Source of the DNA: Xanthobacteraceae bacterium
GTDB taxonomy: Bacteria > Pseudomonadota > Alphaproteobacteria > Rhizobiales > Xanthobacteraceae
Reading direction: 5' to 3'
NCBI GenBank assembly: GCA_030039105.1
Contig: JASHQO010000272.1
Location: forward strand, 1-8,504
Length of the DNA stretch: 8,504 bases
The notes under the pieces were generated by a model. The model was not told the origin of the DNA and made no database searches. It saw only the letters and a program-made list of their open reading frames with translations. Of the stretch, positions 6,738 through 8,504 are shown one piece after another (the stretch's first letter is position 1; each line of letters opens with the position of its first letter). Both the position numbers and the translations under genes were made by a program.

Positions 6738-7772
6738 ATGAAAACCCGCATGAATCGTCGCCAATTCGGCCTCGGCGCGCTGACGGCCGGCGCAGCTTTT
6801 GCCACCGCCCGCCGCCCGGCCAACGCGCAGACCGCCCCGGTCAAAATCCGCGTCGGCTGGGTCGTGGTCCCGGCCTCGCTGGCGCCGCTGGTGCTGGAGA
6901 AGAAGGACATTCTGAAGCACTACGGCCACTCCTACGTGGCGGAAGCCACCCGCTTCGAGGGCACCCCGCCGGTGATCACCGCGATGGCATCGGGCGAGCT
7001 CGATATCGGCCCGCTGGCGTTCTCGTCGTTCGGCCTGGCCATCCAGAACGCCCACTTGGATGATCTGCGCGTGATCAGCGACGAAATCCAGGACGGCGTC
7101 GCCGGCCATGGCACCAACGAGTTCATGGTGCTCAAGGATGGCGCGGTCAAAACCGTGGCCGATCTCAAGGGCAAGGTGCTCGCCACCAACGCCATGGGCA
7201 GCGCCGTCGACATTGCCATGCGCGCGATGCTGCGCAAGAGCGGGCTCGAAGCCAACAAGGACTACACCATCGTCGAGGCGCCGTTCCCGGCGATGAAGGC
7301 GGTGCTATCGGAGAAGAAGGCCGACCTGATCAGCGCCGTGCCGCCGTTCTCGCTCGATCCCGAGCTGCGCGCCATGGCCAACACGCTGTTCACCCAGAAG
7401 GGCGCCTTCGGCATCACGCAGTTGACGATGTGGACGGCGCGCACCGGCTTCATTCAGCACAACCGCGCGGCGCTGGTCGATTTCCTGGAGGACACGGTGC
7501 GCGCGGTGCGCTGGTACAACGATCCGGCGAACCACGAGGACGCGGTCGCCATCGTGGCGCGGCTGAACAAGGCGCCGCCGGCGCGCATGGAATGGGCGTT
7601 CGGCGAGAAGGACCAATACCGCGACCCGAACGGCATGCCGAACATGGCGGCGCTGCAGAGCAACCTGCAACAACAGAAGCAGGTCGGCTTCCTCAAGGAC
7701 GATATCGACGTCAAAAGATATTCCGACCTCAGCATGGTCGAGGAAGCGGCCAAGCGGCTCAGACTGATTTAA
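6738..7772 (+). CDS. NMT1/SsuA-like ABC transporter solute-binding protein
   Basis: A 344-residue periplasmic binding protein of the NMT1/THI5-like, SsuA/TauA-type group, which captures small substrates for an ABC importer. The N-terminus MNRRQFGLGALTAGAAF has twin arginines (Arg7-Arg8), a hydrophobic core and a cleavage-like ANA-Q around residues 28-31, so export by the Tat pathway is likely. The mature part opens with KIRVGWVVVPASLAPLVLEK and has the typical GTPPVITAMASGELDIG and VADLKGKVLATN segments (ligand-site and hinge regions of the fold). The substrate is not readable; relatives bind sulfonates, nitrate, pyrimidines or aromatic acids. The ATG has AGGTGG seven bases upstream. A second ATG at codon 5 would still keep the Tat motif. 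No permease or ATPase gene lies beside it in this window, so it is an orphan here. It is divergent from guaB. Confidence 0.88.
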   Translation: MKTRMNRRQFGLGALTAGAAFATARRPANAQTAPVKIRVGWVVVPASLAPLVLEKKDILKHYGHSYVAEATRFEGTPPVITAMASGELDIGPLAFSSFGLAIQNAHLDDLRVISDEIQDGVAGHGTNEFMVLKDGAVKTVADLKGKVLATNAMGSAVDIAMRAMLRKSGLEANKDYTIVEAPFPAMKAVLSEKKADLISAVPPFSLDPELRAMANTLFTQKGAFGITQLTMWTARTGFIQHNRAALVDFLEDTVRAVRWYNDPANHEDAVAIVARLNKAPPARMEWAFGEKDQYRDPNGMPNMAALQSNLQQQKQVGFLKDDIDVKRYSDLSMVEEAAKRLRLI

Positions 7773-7844
7773 TGAAAACGGCGCGCGATGTCGCAGGCCG
7801 CGCTCGCGCTAGCCCGCCGCCGGGGCGGAGAGTAGATTTCCCCG
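7773..7844 (+). other. Short gap before TPR gene
   Basis: This 72-base gap is GC-rich. It holds CCGCC (7814-7818) and GGCGG (7824-7828), an inverted pair with a five-base loop that would partly cover the GGAGAG (7827-7832) preceding the TPR gene. No intrinsic terminator with a T run follows the solute-binding gene. An ATG at 7772 opens a 59-codon frame that overlaps the TPR gene out of frame; I take that as a shadow. Confidence 0.35.
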
Positions 7845-8504
7845 ATGCGCGACTCATCGCCCATGTGCCGCCTCCGGAACCTGCTTGGGCTAGCGACGGC
7901 CGCGATCGTCATTGTCGCTGCGTCTGCGGCGCGCGCGCAGGACTCGCCTGATGAGAAACGCTGCACCGGACAGTGGCGCGCCACGGTCGAGGAGCGGATC
8001 GCGTCCTGCACCACGTTGATCGATTCCGACCGCTACCAGCCACCCAATCTCGCCATCCTGCACGACAACCGCGGCATCGCTTTCCGCGCCAAGGGCGATC
8101 TCAGCAGTGCGCGCGCCGATTTCGATCAGGCGATCGGACTCAATCCGGGTTACGGCCACGCTTTCGCCAATCGCGCCAGCCTCGCTTTGGCACAACACGA
8201 CGTCGACAGCGCCCTCGCCGATCTCGACCAGGCGATCAAGCTCGATGTCGCCAATGCCAGCCTGTTCATGATGCGCGGCAACGCCTTCGATGCCAAAGGC
8301 GACATCGACCGTGCCGTCGCCGACTACAATCAGGCGATCCAGTTGTCGCCGAATTATGCGTCCGCATACTTCAACCGCGGTCTTGCCTATCGCCACAAAG
8401 GCGACCTCGATCATGCCATCGCCGACTATGACCAGGCGATCAGGCTCGATCCGCGCAATGCGTCGGCCTACAACAACCGCGGCATCGCCTATTTCAGCAA
8501 GGGC
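7845..8504 (+). CDS. Secreted TPR-repeat protein, truncated by window end
   Basis: An open frame with no stop runs to the right edge, giving 220 residues. The N-terminus has a hydrophobic stretch (LLGLATAAIVIVAASAARAQ, about 13-32) with a cleavage-like ARAQ, so it is probably exported to the periplasm. Next is a short segment with Cys40 and Cys55 (EKRCTGQW, RIASCTTLID), which could form a disulfide. From residue 67 there are four complete 34-residue tetratricopeptide repeats (67-100, 101-134, 135-168, 169-202) and part of a fifth. The consensus is N-R-G-x-A-(8)-A-x-A-D-(Y/F)-x-Q-A-I-x-L. TPR arrays are protein-binding scaffolds; the partner is unknown. The start is the ATG at 7845, with GGAGAG 12 bases upstream. 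The ATG at 7863 has no ribosome binding site but gives a more usual signal peptide. Such Cys-pair TPR proteins are common in Bradyrhizobium-like genomes (recollection). Confidence 0.85.
   Translation, partial: MRDSSPMCRLRNLLGLATAAIVIVAASAARAQDSPDEKRCTGQWRATVEERIASCTTLIDSDRYQPPNLAILHDNRGIAFRAKGDLSSARADFDQAIGLNPGYGHAFANRASLALAQHDVDSALADLDQAIKLDVANASLFMMRGNAFDAKGDIDRAVADYNQAIQLSPNYASAYFNRGLAYRHKGDLDHAIADYDQAIRLDPRNASAYNNRGIAYFSKG

Noticed and set aside
6563..6910. In-frame extension of GuaB upstream of MPVTSKDLP
   Set aside because: It runs through the hairpin-rich leader and the opposite strand of the solute-binding protein gene, with low-complexity residues. The conserved start has a proper ribosome binding site.
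7890..8414. A 174-codon minus-strand frame with repeated VEIGEGAVDV-like units
   Set aside because: The repeats are the reverse image of the TPR array on the plus strand, so they carry no separate meaning.

Overview
The window reads as chromosomal DNA of a GC-rich alphaproteobacterium, most likely from the Hyphomicrobiales near Bradyrhizobium, Rhodopseudomonas or Pseudolabrys. This rests on the protein style of GuaA, GuaB and RsmB, a periplasmic TPR protein of a type common in that group, a Tat-exported NMT1-like solute-binding protein, and a palindromic intergenic repeat of a kind familiar from these genomes. The placement is inferred from reading alone, without any search.

Positions 1-339 (minus strand, lower GC) hold the 3'-truncated end of a small unrecognised ORF and about 135 bp of non-coding sequence. 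Positions 340-6562 hold six genes on the minus strand. In transcription order they are guaB (IMP dehydrogenase), a small SAM-dependent methyltransferase, a MAPEG-family membrane protein, an uncharacterised 214-residue protein, rsmB (RsmB/NOP-family RNA cytosine methyltransferase) and guaA (GMP synthase). Two junctions have Shine-Dalgarno sequences overlapping the upstream stop codon (guaB to methyltransferase, MAPEG to the 214-residue protein). The rsmB/guaA junction offers an optional ATGA overlap. A three-palindrome repeat sits between the 214-residue gene and rsmB.

Positions 6563-6737 are a divergent control region. It contains three strong inverted repeats that would lie in the guaB leader, and an AT-rich patch that may hold the promoters. 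Positions 6738-8504 run on the plus strand: an orphan Tat-dependent NMT1/SsuA-like solute-binding protein, then a secreted TPR protein cut off by the window end. That TPR gene has no stop codon within the window.

GuaB and GuaA carry out the two successive steps from IMP to GMP (IMP to XMP, XMP to GMP), so the minus-strand cluster is centred on guanine nucleotide synthesis. An RNA methyltransferase and three accessory proteins are carried along. I see no CRISPR array, tRNA, rRNA, transposase or recognisable defence system. The best leads for a second look are the guaA 3' end as a possible genomic-island junction, the structured guaB leader, and the uncharacterised HEEVE/HAH protein.
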